NCBI GenBank assembly: GCA_037074705.1
Contig: CM073590.1
Span: forward strand, 237,262,101-237,326,100
Source of the DNA: Zhengitettix transpicula
Taxonomy: Eukaryota > Arthropoda > Insecta > Orthoptera > Tetrigidae
Length of the DNA stretch: 64,000 bases
Direction of reading: 5' to 3'
How positions within the stretch are numbered: position 1 is the first letter of the stretch; every line of letters starts with the position of its first letter. The notes under the pieces were generated by a model. The model did not search any database and was not told the DNA's origin. It saw only the letters and a program-made list of their open reading frames with translations. Position numbers and translations under genes: made by a program. Below are positions 9,915 to 21,099 of the stretch, piece by piece.

Positions 9915-11059
9915 GTAATACATAAAGCCTGCGAGAGGATTCTCTCGCAGGTAACCTGCGAGGGATTTTCTCTCGCAGGCAGAACTTTTTAGGAGAGATA
10001 CAAAGGGGCTACCTTTGGGGATTGATATGCAGGAAGGAAGCCTGCGAGAGGATTTCTCGCAGGTGAACCTTCCCAGAGAGCTCTGGCGGGGGCTACCTTT
10101 GGGGATGCTCTCACATCTCTCTGGTTTTTTTTGAACTAAGGTTCCCACATGCCGAGGCACCTCGGTCTGTTTTGAGAGGTGTATGTTCCGGGGTCGCAGA
10201 CCTTGGGCATACGGCAAGAGTTGTCCGCTATTCCTATTGGAATAGTCGGCCAACTGCCTCCTAAACTGGTCGAGGCACGGAGAAGGGAATGCTGCGTCCC
10301 CACAGCAAACTCCTCTCCCGCTATCGGAAGGGCGTGGGACAAGTACCCAATGCCCGACCTACCCGATGCAGGTTTTTCTAGGGTTTTCCCTGCATTTCTT
10401 CAGGCGAATGCCGGGTAGGATCCTTAAACCATAGCCCGGGGGCCCTAGTTAACCCTTGGCTACCTTCCTCTACCCTTCCGCATCCCCCCTTTCTAATCCC
10501 TTCCTATGCTATTAAAGGGGAGTTGCCCAATGCGGATCACCCTCATGTAGCCTGTTGCCCTAAAAAAAAAATAATAAAAAAAAAAAAGGATTCCTTTTCC
10601 TCTCCGTTTTTGAACTAAGGTTCCCACAAGCCGAGGCACCTCGGCCTGTTTAGAGAGGTGTATGTTCCGGGGTCACAGACCTTGGGCGTACGGTAAGAGT
10701 TGTCCGCTATTCCTATTGGAATAGTCGGCCAGCTGCCTCCTAAACTGTTTGAGGCACGGAGAAGGGAATGCTGCGTCTCCACTGCAAACTCCTCTCCCGC
10801 TATCGGAAGGACGTGGGACAAGTACCCAATGCCCGACCTACCTGATGCAGGTTTTTCTAGGGTTTTCCCTGCATTTATTTAGGCGAATGCCGGGTAGGAT
10901 CCTAAAACCATAGTTCGGAGGCCCTAGTTAAACCTTGGCTACCTTCCTATACCCTTCCGCATCCTCCCTTTAAAATCCCTTCCTATGCTATTAAAGGGGA
11001 GTTGCCCAAAGTCGATTACCCTCATGAAGCTTGTTGCCCTAAAAAAAAGTAATACATAA
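9915..11059 (+). repeat. CTGCGAG-family tandem dimer (copies 5 and 6) with one shared target-site duplication
   Basis: GTAATACATAA occurs perfectly at 9915-9925 and 11049-11059, flanking both copies together. This suggests that a two-unit template inserted once. Copy 5 (about 9926-10575) starts with three palindromes of the type CCTGCGAGAG...CTCTCGCAGG (about 9928-9951, 9954-9978 and 10040-10062) and ends with an A-rich linker. Copy 6 (about 10587-11048) starts at CCTTTTCCTCTCCG, lacks the palindromes and ends with A8. Both keep the central hairpin. Confidence 0.92.
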
Positions 11060-12866
11060 CTCAGCTGTTGTAATTATTTTTGGACGCCATGTGATTTACA
11101 TGTAAAAAATCAAACTTGGATAATTTTTAATAGTTTTCATTTTTCGAACACAAGACAGAGATTCCTCAAGGCGTGGTTTGAATTAAGCAACACGTGGCGT
11201 TACTGCACCTTCAATACAGAGCATCTGCTCTCGGCGGCTCCTGACTGTGTTAACTGTTCCTTCAAGGCACCGACAATCAGGCTCGCCCGCCTCAATTGTT
11301 AGAGCTCAACAATCCACACAAAAACACATAATTACATCGTCAACAAGTTTTTATGTTACAATATATACATCTTATAAAATACATGCAATAAAATTCAAAT
11401 ATGAAAATCCTTATAGCACTGAAAAAATATGGAAAAGATAAATTGAATACAGAAAATTTAATTATTATGTGAGACAACACATGTTTGAAACTCTTCCGGG
11501 AATTTGAGAGAAAATTTTATATCTTTTAGAGAAACTTAACAATAAACTACAAATTGCGATACATAATCAAAACTAAAATAATAATTAAGAATTTAACAAG
11601 ACGTAGACAAGGATTCCAAACAGTTGAAAACACTGAAATAACACGACGGTCACTGCCATCATCTTCAAGTGCAGTAAGGTAAAGAGAAACTATCATTTAT
11701 TTGAGGAAAAAAAATTAGACATGAAAGACTAAACACGTAAAATAAAATGAAGAAAGAAATTCAAAATACTTTACTATAATCCAGAGCTATTATAAAACAT
11801 TCAGCAAGAAGTCAAAACATTTAATCTTATTATTTATCTTTGGCTAAGGTAACTTAAAAATTATATACAATCACACACAGAGTAGAATTATTTGGTCAGC
11901 TGAACATCGTGAAACTATAATTCTGGGGTATACAGAAGAATGCTCTAGATTAAATGGACTGGAAAACCAAAGGAATGCAAAGAAATGATAAAGATATTTT
12001 TGTGAGAACCCAAATACAAAATTGATGACTAATTCGTTTCTCACGTTAAAAAAAATCCTGTCTTTATCCTCAATTATTCTTCTTTGGTTCTTTTTTTTAT
12101 TCTTGCTAATCCAGAAAATATTTCCCTATATTTTTAAAAAATTTACAAAGAAATCTCGATGACAAAAAAAAATAATATATCACATAATAAAAAGATTAAT
12201 ATTCTCCAAAAATATTTCCGAGTAATATTATTGAGTAGAATAATACAGAATTCAGTAAACGATATATGGAAAATCGTGACTCACTAATGACAGTTCATTA
12301 AAAGGAATTATTTGATAAACTTCCCCCGTTCGTTTGATTAACCTCTCGGTTTTTTTAAAAAATCTCTAGAAGGAATAGCAGAGGTCAAATTCAGATAAAA
12401 GAAGGGGTTTTTTTTGGGCAAGGATAAATGAAAGCGATGTAGAACAGAAGGATCTCCTTGTTTGCCGCTAGACGAACTTAATTCACCGCGGAAGCAACCG
12501 ACTGTGTAATTCGTTCCGCCTCCGAACATGGAAGAGTAAAAGTCCGTCTCTGGGAAGAGAAGATGCACAGCTTGCGTTGCTCTGCAGACAATATCAAACA
12601 AGCAAATCGTTACATTAATTTATAACCCCCCAACTGAAACATTTTAGACGCTTCCTCATAGCACGAGAATTTTTTTTTTATTATAAAAGGAAACTTTATA
12701 GGGACAAAGAGGCGACACAGCCATTTTTATATATATTTTAAAATGAAGAAAACATTTGACGGATTCTCGATGGTACGTCATTTACCGTTATATTATGAAA
12801 ATGACACAAAACATAATATAAAAAGACTGAGTTAACTTCTACACTATAAAATTTTGTCAACAACAT
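11060..12866. other. AT-rich stretch without recognised feature
   Basis: There is no coding potential and no repeat shared with the rest of the window. Short open frames have no domain signature. Confidence 0.45.
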
Positions 12867-13224
12867 TTTTGGAAATTAATTGGGATAGTCGGCCAGCTGC
12901 CTCCTAAACTGATCGAGGCACGGAGAAGGTAATGCTGCGTCACCACAGAAAACTCCTCTCCCGCTATCGGAAGGGCGTGGGACAAGTACCCAATGCCCGA
13001 CCTACCCGATGCAGGTTTTTCTAGGGTTTTCCCTGCATTTCTTTAGGCGAATACCGGGTAGGATCCTTAAAATATAGCCCGGGGGCCCTAGTAACCCTTG
13101 GCTACCTTCCTCTACTCTTCCGCATCCCCCCTTTCAAATCCCTTCCTATGCTATTAAAGGGGAGTTGCCCAACGTGGATCATCCTCATGTAGCCTGTTGC
13201 CCTAAAAAAGAAAAATTTTGGAAA
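12867..13224 (+). repeat. CTGCGAG-family copy 7, 5' truncated, with target-site duplication
   Basis: TTTTGGAAA occurs at 12867-12875 and 13216-13224. The element (about 12882-13215) starts inside the second arm of the central hairpin and runs to GTTGCCCTAAAAAAG. 5' truncation with an intact 3' end is the hallmark of incomplete target-primed reverse transcription. Confidence 0.92.
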
Positions 13225-13461
13225 ACAAAGTTCAGAGCAACAACCTAATTAAATTATTAATCGTGACGTAATTGATTGTGTTTAGGCGACCACATTGTCC
13301 GCCAGATGTGACGTAAGCTTCGATGGTTTCCTGTTACTACTACTGTAATGTGATCACCTTTAATAATAACCTTTTTAAAATCAAATGATTTCAATATTTA
13401 TTTTTTAAGTAACAAATAAAAAATATTATTCACCAATTTACGTTAAATGATAACTATCTGA
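13225..13461. other. Unassigned AT-rich sequence
   Basis: Nothing recognised. Confidence 0.4.
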
Positions 13462-14294
13462 GAGGCCGGTGTTGCCCGGGTATTTATTTACCGCCAAGGT
13501 TAATGCAAAAATTAAACTCAGCGACTCAAATAACCCCGGAATCGACACTAAACTCGGCCTTTTATGCACTACTTTTTATGTAACCTCCTTCCACAACCAC
13601 CTGTACGGTAAAGCTGCTTCCCTCCCCTGCCATTTCGAGTCGAAATTAGACACTTAAAAAAATCTCTAATGACACTATCAAATTAAGAGACCCCGGAAAC
13701 ATTTTATTCGACGCTAATAATGGCCGTTTCGGAATGTTTTTAAATTCCACACACACCCCAGCGGCGGAACGTGTGTCTTAATCCCTCAGTGTTTGTTCCT
13801 GCATTGTAAGTAACATGTGTGTAATGTTTGGCAGAAATTGCTCCACACATTAAGGATTGCATATGCAATTTTTTTCACATCCTTCCATCCCCACACTTGA
13901 AATATAACTTACGTGATATAGTGAATGTCAGAATTAAACTCGGTGACTTCTATAACACTGGATTTGACACCAATCTCGGTTGTTTCGCGTAATTTTTATA
14001 TAACGTCCGTCCACCCCCTCCCTTATTGGTTGTTTAAGGGGTTGAAATTATACACTAAATACATCTGGATACAAAGTATTCATCCTATAGACCCAAAACA
14101 GTAACTAATCCCAGCATGTTTTTTTAAATTTCAGCCCCTTTTACCCCTTGAGTGTTTCCTAACGCTTCGAAAGGCCGACAGAAAAATTTTCGGTGGTGCG
14201 TACAACAACTCCCCAAAGTTTCATCGCAATCGGATGATTTATTTAAGACCGCATTGCGGACACTCATAAAGACATTCAATTTTATATATAAATA
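13462..14294 (+). repeat. TGCCCGGCGTTG-type repeat N1
   Basis: This begins with GCCGGTGTTGCCCGGGTATT, a variant of the head shared by nine repeats in the window, and ends with GTTTCATCGCAATCGGATGA followed by a TTTTATATATAAATA tail. The internal blocks AAATTAAACTCAGCGACTC and AATTGCTCCACACATTAAGG recur at 21.1-21.5 kb. No coding capacity is evident. Similar repeats are frequent in arthropod genomes, but I cannot give a firm class. Confidence 0.65.
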
Positions 14295-14914
14295 AATTTT
14301 ATTGAAATTTTTCCAAACCTTTATTTTACTATTCAGACTTAAAATGTCTCAATTTAAAATATATTAGAGAAATTTAAATCTTAATCCCAAGGAACCCAGA
14401 CACTAGATGGTTACTTTGAGCAGTGACAACAATGCAACATTTTTCTGGACGCCACAAGCAGCCATTTTGTAATCAGTATTTAACGAAATGGCCGTTTCGT
14501 CTCAAAGTTCACGGAATAACTAACTTTACGACAGTCAATTGATTCTTTATCTGACGAAGTGTTCGAAACAGAACCAATTTACTTCTAAATACTTTAATAT
14601 ATTTAATAAAATAATTTAATTTTAAAGTAAATGTTATGAAAAAATGTACATTAATAAAACATTATGCAGTAATGACACTTATTTTTGGATCATGTCATAA
14701 TAGCGTTGTCCAAGAATAAAGAGTCAAATAATTTAATTTTACTAAAATTCATAATTTCAAATTTTTTGTAAATTTTAAATCAGTATATTCAATCCATTCA
14801 TTTAATAAAATTGTTTCTTACTTTAATTAAAACCCACAATCTTATTAATATGTCAGATAATTATTATTAATAAATTTTTCACGGTTACGCACCACGATGA
14901 GATTTCTCGATGTT
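14295..14914. other. AT-rich stretch without recognised feature
   Basis: No gene signal. A CTGACGAAGTGTTCGAAACA string at about 14551-14570 resembles a hammerhead core but has no helix II pairing. Confidence 0.35.
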
Positions 14915-14950
14915 GACGTTTCTGCAGACATTCTCTACCACTGTCTTCAG
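14915..14950 (-). repeat. Hammerhead-like PLE motif
   Basis: On the minus strand CTGAAGA is followed by a CAG...CTG-closed helix II candidate and then GAAACGTC. The spacing fits a hammerhead core with one or two unpaired bases. Confidence 0.45.
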
Positions 14951-15124
14951 ACCTGGAAAGCTTACATTAATTAATGTCAGATAATACTTAAATTTACCAT
15001 GTAAGGATACAGGAAGTTGCATATTGTTGATAATTTTATCACAATAAAATTGTGCAAATCGTCTTCCATCTTGTATCGCTCGTTACAATACCAGCCCACT
15101 TTTAGGAATTTTTTAGTTACATAA

Positions 15125-15245
15125 GTTGTTACACATGTTTTACTGGATTCCGGTAACGGCTGTGTTCGCTTAGTTCCTTTTTTATTCTATGTAACAACGC
15201 CTCCAGATTCATTATATGTCTCGATTTCTACTCGTCACATAATTG
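15125..15245 (+). repeat. Interspersed repeat, inverted partner at 16396-16520
   Basis: The block with ACTGGATTCCGGTAACGGCT, CGCTTAGTTCCTTTTTT, ATGTAACAACGC and GATTTCTACTCGT recurs inverted about 1.15 kb downstream. It sits just upstream of a PLE-type motif and may belong to the same element. Confidence 0.65.
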
Positions 15246-15275
15246 TTTTACATGAGTTATATATACATTATTAAA

Positions 15276-15380
15276 CCTGAAGATGCCGAAAAGGACGAAA
15301 CGTCGTTAAATGTAATTTTTGTTTTGTTTAAGAAACAATTTTCTGACTCAAGACCATTTGGTTATTCATTTATATTATTA
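15276..15380 (+). repeat. PLE-type terminal repeat with hammerhead-like motif
   Basis: CCTGAAGATGCCGAAAAGGA is followed by CGAAACGTCG and, about 45 bp later, TTTTCTGACTCAAGACCATT. The latter block recurs in variant form at about 16645 and 44915. Confidence 0.55.
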
Positions 15381-17524
15381 TAGTTGTGAGATATTTTTTC
15401 TTCAATACAAAAGTAACAAAAAAGGGATCTATATACGTTCAGTTTTACCTATTTTTATCCTTTATTTCAAAGTAGATTAATAGGAGGTAAAAGAAATTCC
15501 CTTTAATTTATTTCAGCTGTAGTGATAATAAAGCAACTACATTCTATATAATTATTAATTTAAGCTCTTAAAATTACAGAAAAAAGGGGAAACTAATTTT
15601 ACTTTATCTGGAACCATTTTAAACCTAAGAAACTGTTCATAGCAAAATAGAAGTGAGTTTTCTTTTCAAAACATTCTTAATAACTGTAATATTGACTCAC
15701 ATGAATATGTTTTATTTTTCATGTAAATCGTCTTGATTTTCTTCTCTCTATGAATATTATAGTGTGCGTGTGTGTATTACAAGAACTTTTGTGACTCGTA
15801 GAATTTTGTTTTAGCTCCATGTGGTGTTGATTTACTGAAGCGCGACAACGGTTGTGTGTCACATTACAAGCTGCTTCTCCCAGAGTTTCTTTTGTTTTCT
15901 CCTTTTTCTTTTTTTTCCCCCCCGCCCTTTAACGGCGCTTTCTCCGCTAGGTTTCTACTTTATATTTCTAGACGACGCCTCGCCCCGTTTGGAATGAGAC
16001 AATTTTTGTTCTTTTCTTGTTGTTCTTACAGCTCCTTTTATGGCTTGTTTCGGTCAATTTTAGGAACGAAACTAACGTGATCTCGAGTAAAGTGAAGGGT
16101 AAATTCTGGGGGATAATAATATCAGCTCAAAGAAAAAGAAAATCATTACAGCTGCACTTTAATTATAATACACCTTAAACTATTATTGTCACTAACATCA
16201 AGGTTATAAATTTGAATTTTCGGCTCTATGTTGTGCCCCAATTTTTTGTTGGAAATATACGTTAAATTATTTGCTAAATGCCACAGCATATAATGAAAAA
16301 AAAACCTAAAATGATTATATGAAATATAACATATTACATCTCATTACAGAAGCCTTTCAATTAATTCAGCCTCAAGATTCCACACGAGTGACCGTAGTCG
16401 GAAAATTTAAGAACGAGTAGAAACCGCGACACTAAATGAGGCTGGAATTCGTTGTTGCATAGAACAAAAAAAAGGAACTAAGCGAAAACAACCGTTACCG
16501 GAATCCAGTAATAACTTATGGAACTTGTAGAAACCAAAACTTTGCCTCTAAAAATTTCTCATGATTTATAGATAAATTATATTTTTTTAAAAAAAAGAAT
16601 GAAACAGCGTTGTATTTAATTATTTTTATTAATACACTATATGTCAGACGCAAGACCGTTAGTTCATTTGTTTATAGTTTAATTTGAGTTCAAAATTTTG
16701 TTACTTAATATTTATTATTAAAAAAAGAAACAAGAAAAGTACATGTGACCGCTGAATCATTAAAAAGACCATAATCAGTTGTTCGTACCTGCTAAAACTC
16801 AGAGATAAAAATAAGGAGGACGTCAATTCGATTTAGTTTTGAGTGAAAGTACGGAAATGAGGTCGGAGGAAAATCTCTTCTTCAGCGTCCAGAGGAAGAC
16901 TTCTAGGATAGGAAAGTTGATAACGTGGAGTTTTTGGTATCTATAGAACCGTCCAGAGGCATGAAAAAAATAAGAAAGGGCTAACAAGTTAAAGAAATAG
17001 TTTAATATAGAAAAGTAAGAATGAGAATCGAGCCTTTACAGTCCCAAGATAGCAGGATCGAGATTAATTCAAAACGTGGCTCCAGAGACTGATATAAAAA
17101 CAACCTACCAAGTGAAGAATGACTTTCAAGAAGGCGGGGAAACAAACCAAAAGGTCCAGGTCCGTGATCTGTAGTGGGGCCCCTCAAAACCGGTTACCTC
17201 AAGGTTTTTACAGTGTTTGCATCGTAACTTAACGCTAGGCAAAGAAAATGTCTACGTGTTGTCTCCATCCGATACTCGCACATCCTACCGTGGCTCAAAA
17301 GAAGAAAAGTTTCTCACAAGTGTGAGATATAAACCGAAGTAATAATAAAAAAAATTATAAATCTTTATAACAGGTGCAATACATGAAATCACAACAACAT
17401 ATATATAAAAGTGACTTAATTTTATAATGACAGTGTCGAAACTACACGTAGAAACGCTGTTGTTTCTTAACTTCTACACTGGTTATCCAGAGAAAACGTA
17501 ATTAACATAGAAAATTAGTCCCTA
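15381..17524. other. Mostly AT-rich unassigned sequence
   Basis: Apart from the inverted repeat partner (16396-16520) and a PLE-like block (16590-16680), nothing was recognised. An open frame at 15856-16080 lies in pyrimidine-rich sequence and shows no domain. Confidence 0.4.
16396..16520 (-). repeat. Inverted partner of the 15125-15245 repeat
   Basis: On the minus strand this reads ACTGGATTCCGGTAACGGTT, then CGCTTAGTTCC, then ATGCAACAACG and GGTTTCTACTCGT. It closely matches the copy at 15.1 kb in the opposite orientation. Confidence 0.65.
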
Positions 17525-18790
17525 AGAAATTGTTATACAGCCGATTTATTGAACTTTACTTATTTTTCATTCACTACGTCTAGTTTTTCGGATTATCCAT
17601 ATTTTTAAACTACTCTTTACATTAAAAAATAATTATAAAGGATATATTATCAACTTATTTTACTTTTTAATTTTTTTATTCACTACGTCTGTAGTGTTTA
17701 GGAATTTCAATATTTTAAAATTACATCTCTTTAACATAAGGTCTTCGTAAGACAAACAATTATAAAGTATATGCTACCGCTTTCTTAACCTTTCTTATTT
17801 TTCATTCACTACGTCATCTGTTTTGGATTCTCCATACATAAATGTTCTTTTCAATTTTTCAATTAATGAATATAGAGAAGTTTTCACCTAGGATCCGGCC
17901 GTAATGGCCATGGATAATTTTGAATTCAAGTATGAGGATGGAAAAATGTCGACCGGACCGGGAATCGAACCCTAATCCTCCCGCTCTACCAATGAGGGTT
18001 CAAGTCCATCGAAGCTTAATAATTTTTCAGGATATGTAATCCTTTCTTAAATGTTTTTAATTTTATTCACCACATCTATTGTTTCGTAATCTCCATATTA
18101 TCCTTTTTTATCTTTAATTTTTTTATTCATGTACGACTACTGTTTCGTATTCACAACATTTTCATTCTGCATCAAATCTACCAAAAGGGAGTAATTATAA
18201 AGGTTATGTATTCGTTTTAATTTTTTAGTCTAATGTTTCCATATTCTTCATCTTTTGAAATTCCAACAATTTAGCATCAAGCATATCAAACAGAAATATT
18301 TGTAAAGGTTATGTTCTCATTCCCTTAGCCTTTTTTTTTATTTATTTTTGTATTCACTACGTCTTCTGTTTCGGATTCTCCATATTTTGGAACTGCATCA
18401 ATTCAGCTTCCAGTCGATCAAAGCTAAATAATTTTTCAATATATATTTTTTCCATTTTTACAATTTTGCGTTTATATTCACTACTTCTAATATTTTCTAT
18501 TCTCCAAATTTTGAAGCTGCATCAATTTAGACTCCAGTCTGTCCAAGAAAATAAATTTATAAAGTAGATTATTCATTTTTAATGTTTTTATATTTTTAAT
18601 CACAACGTACACTTGTCCGAGAAATGTCCATATTTTGCAACTGCATAAATTTAGCATTAAGTCTATAACAGAAAAATAATTATTATTAATTTCTTTAAAA
18701 AAAAAACATCTACCGTTTTCGGATTCACCATCGTTTGACAGTGCATCAAGTCGTCCAAAGAGAAATAATTATAAATAATATGTTATCCTG
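17525..18790 (+). repeat. Degenerate tandem array, unit about 105-130 bp
   Basis: About ten diverged units each carry a TTCACTACGTCT-type block followed by GTTTCGGATTCTCCATATTT and a downstream ATAATTATAAAGGTTATGT-type block. Block starts are near 17572, 17681, 17808, 18063, 18125, 18220, 18352, 18473, 18596 and 18705. The array is interrupted at about 17887-17996 by a tRNA-SINE fragment. It has no coding potential and looks like an old satellite-like array. Confidence 0.75.
17887..17996 (-). repeat. tRNA-derived SINE fragment, family 2
   Basis: On the minus strand TTGGTAGAGCGGGAGGATTA leads into the B box GGGTTCGATTCCCGGTCCGG and then ATTTTTCCATCCTC. The B-box region and following tail match the SINE at 36.2 kb. 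The A-to-B spacing is shorter than in a tRNA, so it is internally deleted. Confidence 0.65.
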
Positions 18791-19400
18791 ATTCTGTTTT
18801 TTCTTCTACTAAATTTAATATGATGGTTACATTTCCTTGGTGATATTGAAGGGGTTTTACACACGAGTAAGGACAGATTCTCTTCATCCACTTTGCTCGC
18901 CAAGTTGTGAGTTTTTATTGAGTCTCGTTTTCCAGCGTCATCTTTTCTTTTTCTTCTTCTTCTTCTTTCTTTTCAAGTCCACATAAAAACCCGCGCATGT
19001 TAAAAAAAAAATACCCCACACTTCTGTTACGAAATACTGCAAAGTAGGAGGAGCAGCGTGGGAAGAAAGCAGCTCTGACAGATCCAATTTCAGATACGTT
19101 CCATCTCCGTAGTATGGTAACTTAGGCAAATAACTCCCGAAAAAAAGGGACATCATAAGAAGAAGGACAAAAAAAATATGAAGATGTTACTTCATCGTTG
19201 TACGCTGTGAATCTGTTCTTGTAGCGAATTTGCAGAGTGGTAAAAGGCATTGGTTTTTAAATTGTGTAACAGTTTGTAACGAACGACTTCATCGACGTAA
19301 TTGTGTGTCACACATATATTGTTACTAACCGGATGTTTCTTTGTTTCTCTCAATCAGGTGAAGTAAATGTTAGGATTTCTGCGACTTGCATCCCTTCTAT
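18791..19400. other. Unassigned sequence
   Basis: A short TTCTTC tract lies at about 18945-18975 and an A run at about 19000. The open frame on the minus strand has a lysine-rich end encoded by this tract and is not credible. Confidence 0.4.
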
Positions 19401-19911
19401 AAATACCTACCGTACAGCTGTCTGCGAGGGCTATTCTCTCGCAGGCAGTACCTGCGAGGGATGTTCTCTCGCAGGTAGAACCTTGTAGGAGAGATACGAA
19501 GGGGCTACCTTTGGGAATGCCTTTTCCAGGGCATACGGTAAGAGTTGACCGCTATTCCCATTGGAATAGTCGGACAGCTGCCTCCTAAACTAGTCGAAGT
19601 ACGGAGAAGGGAATGCTGCATCCCCACAGCAAACTCCTCTCCCGCTATCGGTAGGGCGTGGGACAAGTACTCAATGCCCGACCTACCTGATGCAGGTTTT
19701 TCTAGGGTTTTCCCAGCATTACTTTTAGGCGAATGCCGGGTAGGATCCTTAAAATATAGCCCGAGGGCCCTAGTTAACTCTTGGCTACCATCCTCTACCC
19801 TTCCGCATCCCCCCCTTTCAAATACCTTCCTATGCTATTAAAGGGGAGTTGGCACTATGTGGATAACCCTCATGTAGGCTGTTACCCTAAAAAAAACTTT
19901 TAGAAATACCT
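19401..19911 (+). repeat. CTGCGAG-family copy 8, internally deleted
   Basis: This starts with two palindromes (about 19422-19444 and 19450-19473) and ends GTTACCCTAAAAAAAA. A block of roughly 95 bp between CCTTTTCC and GGGCATACGG is missing, removing the GAGGCACCTC palindrome. A possible 8-bp duplication AAATACCT lies at 19401-19408 and 19904-19911. It is directly followed by copy 9. Confidence 0.9.
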
Positions 19912-20434
19912 TGGAAGCCTGTGAGAAAATTCTCTCGAAGGTGAACCTTCCCATAGTGCTCTGAAGGAGGCTACATTTGGGGATGCCTTCTCCTCTCTCT
20001 GGCCTTTTGAACTATGGTTCCCACATTCCGAGCCACGTTAGCCGTGTTTAGAGAGCTGTATGTTCCGGGGTCTCAGACCTTGGGCATACGGTAAGAGTTG
20101 TCCGCTGTTCCTATAGGAGTAGTCGGCCAGCTGCCTCCTAAACTGCTCAAGGTACGGAGAAGGGAATGCTGCGTCCCCACAGCAAACTCTTCTCCCGCTA
20201 TCGGAAGGGCGTGGGACAAGTACACAATGCCTGACCTACCTGACGCAGGTTTTTCTAGGGTTTTCCCTGCATCACTTTTAGGCGAATTGCCAGGTAGGAT
20301 CCTTATACCATAGCCCGGGGGCCCTAGTTAACCCTTGGATACCTTGCTTTACCTTTCCTCATCCCCCCTTTCACTCCCTTTCCTATGCTATAAGAGTGGA
20401 TTTGCCACTATGTGGGTCACCCTTTACATAACCT
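19912..20434 (+). repeat. CTGCGAG-family copy 9 with alternative 5' module
   Basis: The 5' end uses GTGAACCTTCCCATAGTGCT instead of the AGGAGAGATACGAAGG block, as in the downstream 5' module of copy 5. The central hairpin is CTGTTCC...GGAGTAG, kept paired through G-U wobbles. The 3' end is diverged and lacks the poly-A tail. Confidence 0.88.
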
Positions 20435-21060
20435 GTCAACGCCTTCTTCTTCTTTTATAAATAATAACGAAATGAGTTCCCATCATTGATGGCGTAATTT
20501 TCCCTCACAACGACTCCGACACTAATATGGGCCATTTTAGACCATTTTCCGTCTACTCCCACGTGGTCTACGGGGTCTGATCTTAACCCTTTAGGGCATA
20601 CATGCAACATAACTTTTACTATCATCCCAAAAATGGGTTTCTAAGAGTCCTAATTTGTGATGCAGATATGAAACAATATGCACTTAAGGAATTGTGGCAT
20701 CCGTGGACATGTTAAAACATTTCCGTGAGTCCACCCCTTTTAATCTAGATTTTTCTACCCGCCGCTCAACTTCAGTATATTTATTTTGTGATGATATTGT
20801 TTTTTTTTTTCAAGAAAAAAAATTGAAGCGTCATTCTTAGTATATTCTAATTACACAAAAATAATAATTATCTAATTAATATGAATTATTGATAATTTAG
20901 ACGCAATTTTATTTATATTTATTCGTGAGCCAAATTGACTTTGCACCCGTTTGATATTTTTTGGCAATTTTTTCCTGCATTGTATTCAAAAAAATACATC
21001 TTAAAAAATTTAGTTTAAAAAATTGTAGCTGATGATCGTTACTTAACAACTCTGAAAACC
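20435..21060. other. Unassigned sequence
   Basis: No gene or shared repeat recognised. The second half is strongly AT-rich. Confidence 0.4.
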
Positions 21061-21099
21061 CTAATTCCAGCACTTCTGGTCATCTCACTTCTACACCCA

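Noticed and set aside
9928..10062. CCTGCGAG palindromes as a CRISPR-like array
   Set aside because: Only two or three units, imperfect spacing, dispersed with a poly-A retroposon in a eukaryotic context, no spacers and no cas genes.
14540..14575. Hammerhead ribozyme at CTGACGA...GAAACAG
   Set aside because: The conserved blocks are present but there is no helix II pairing between them.
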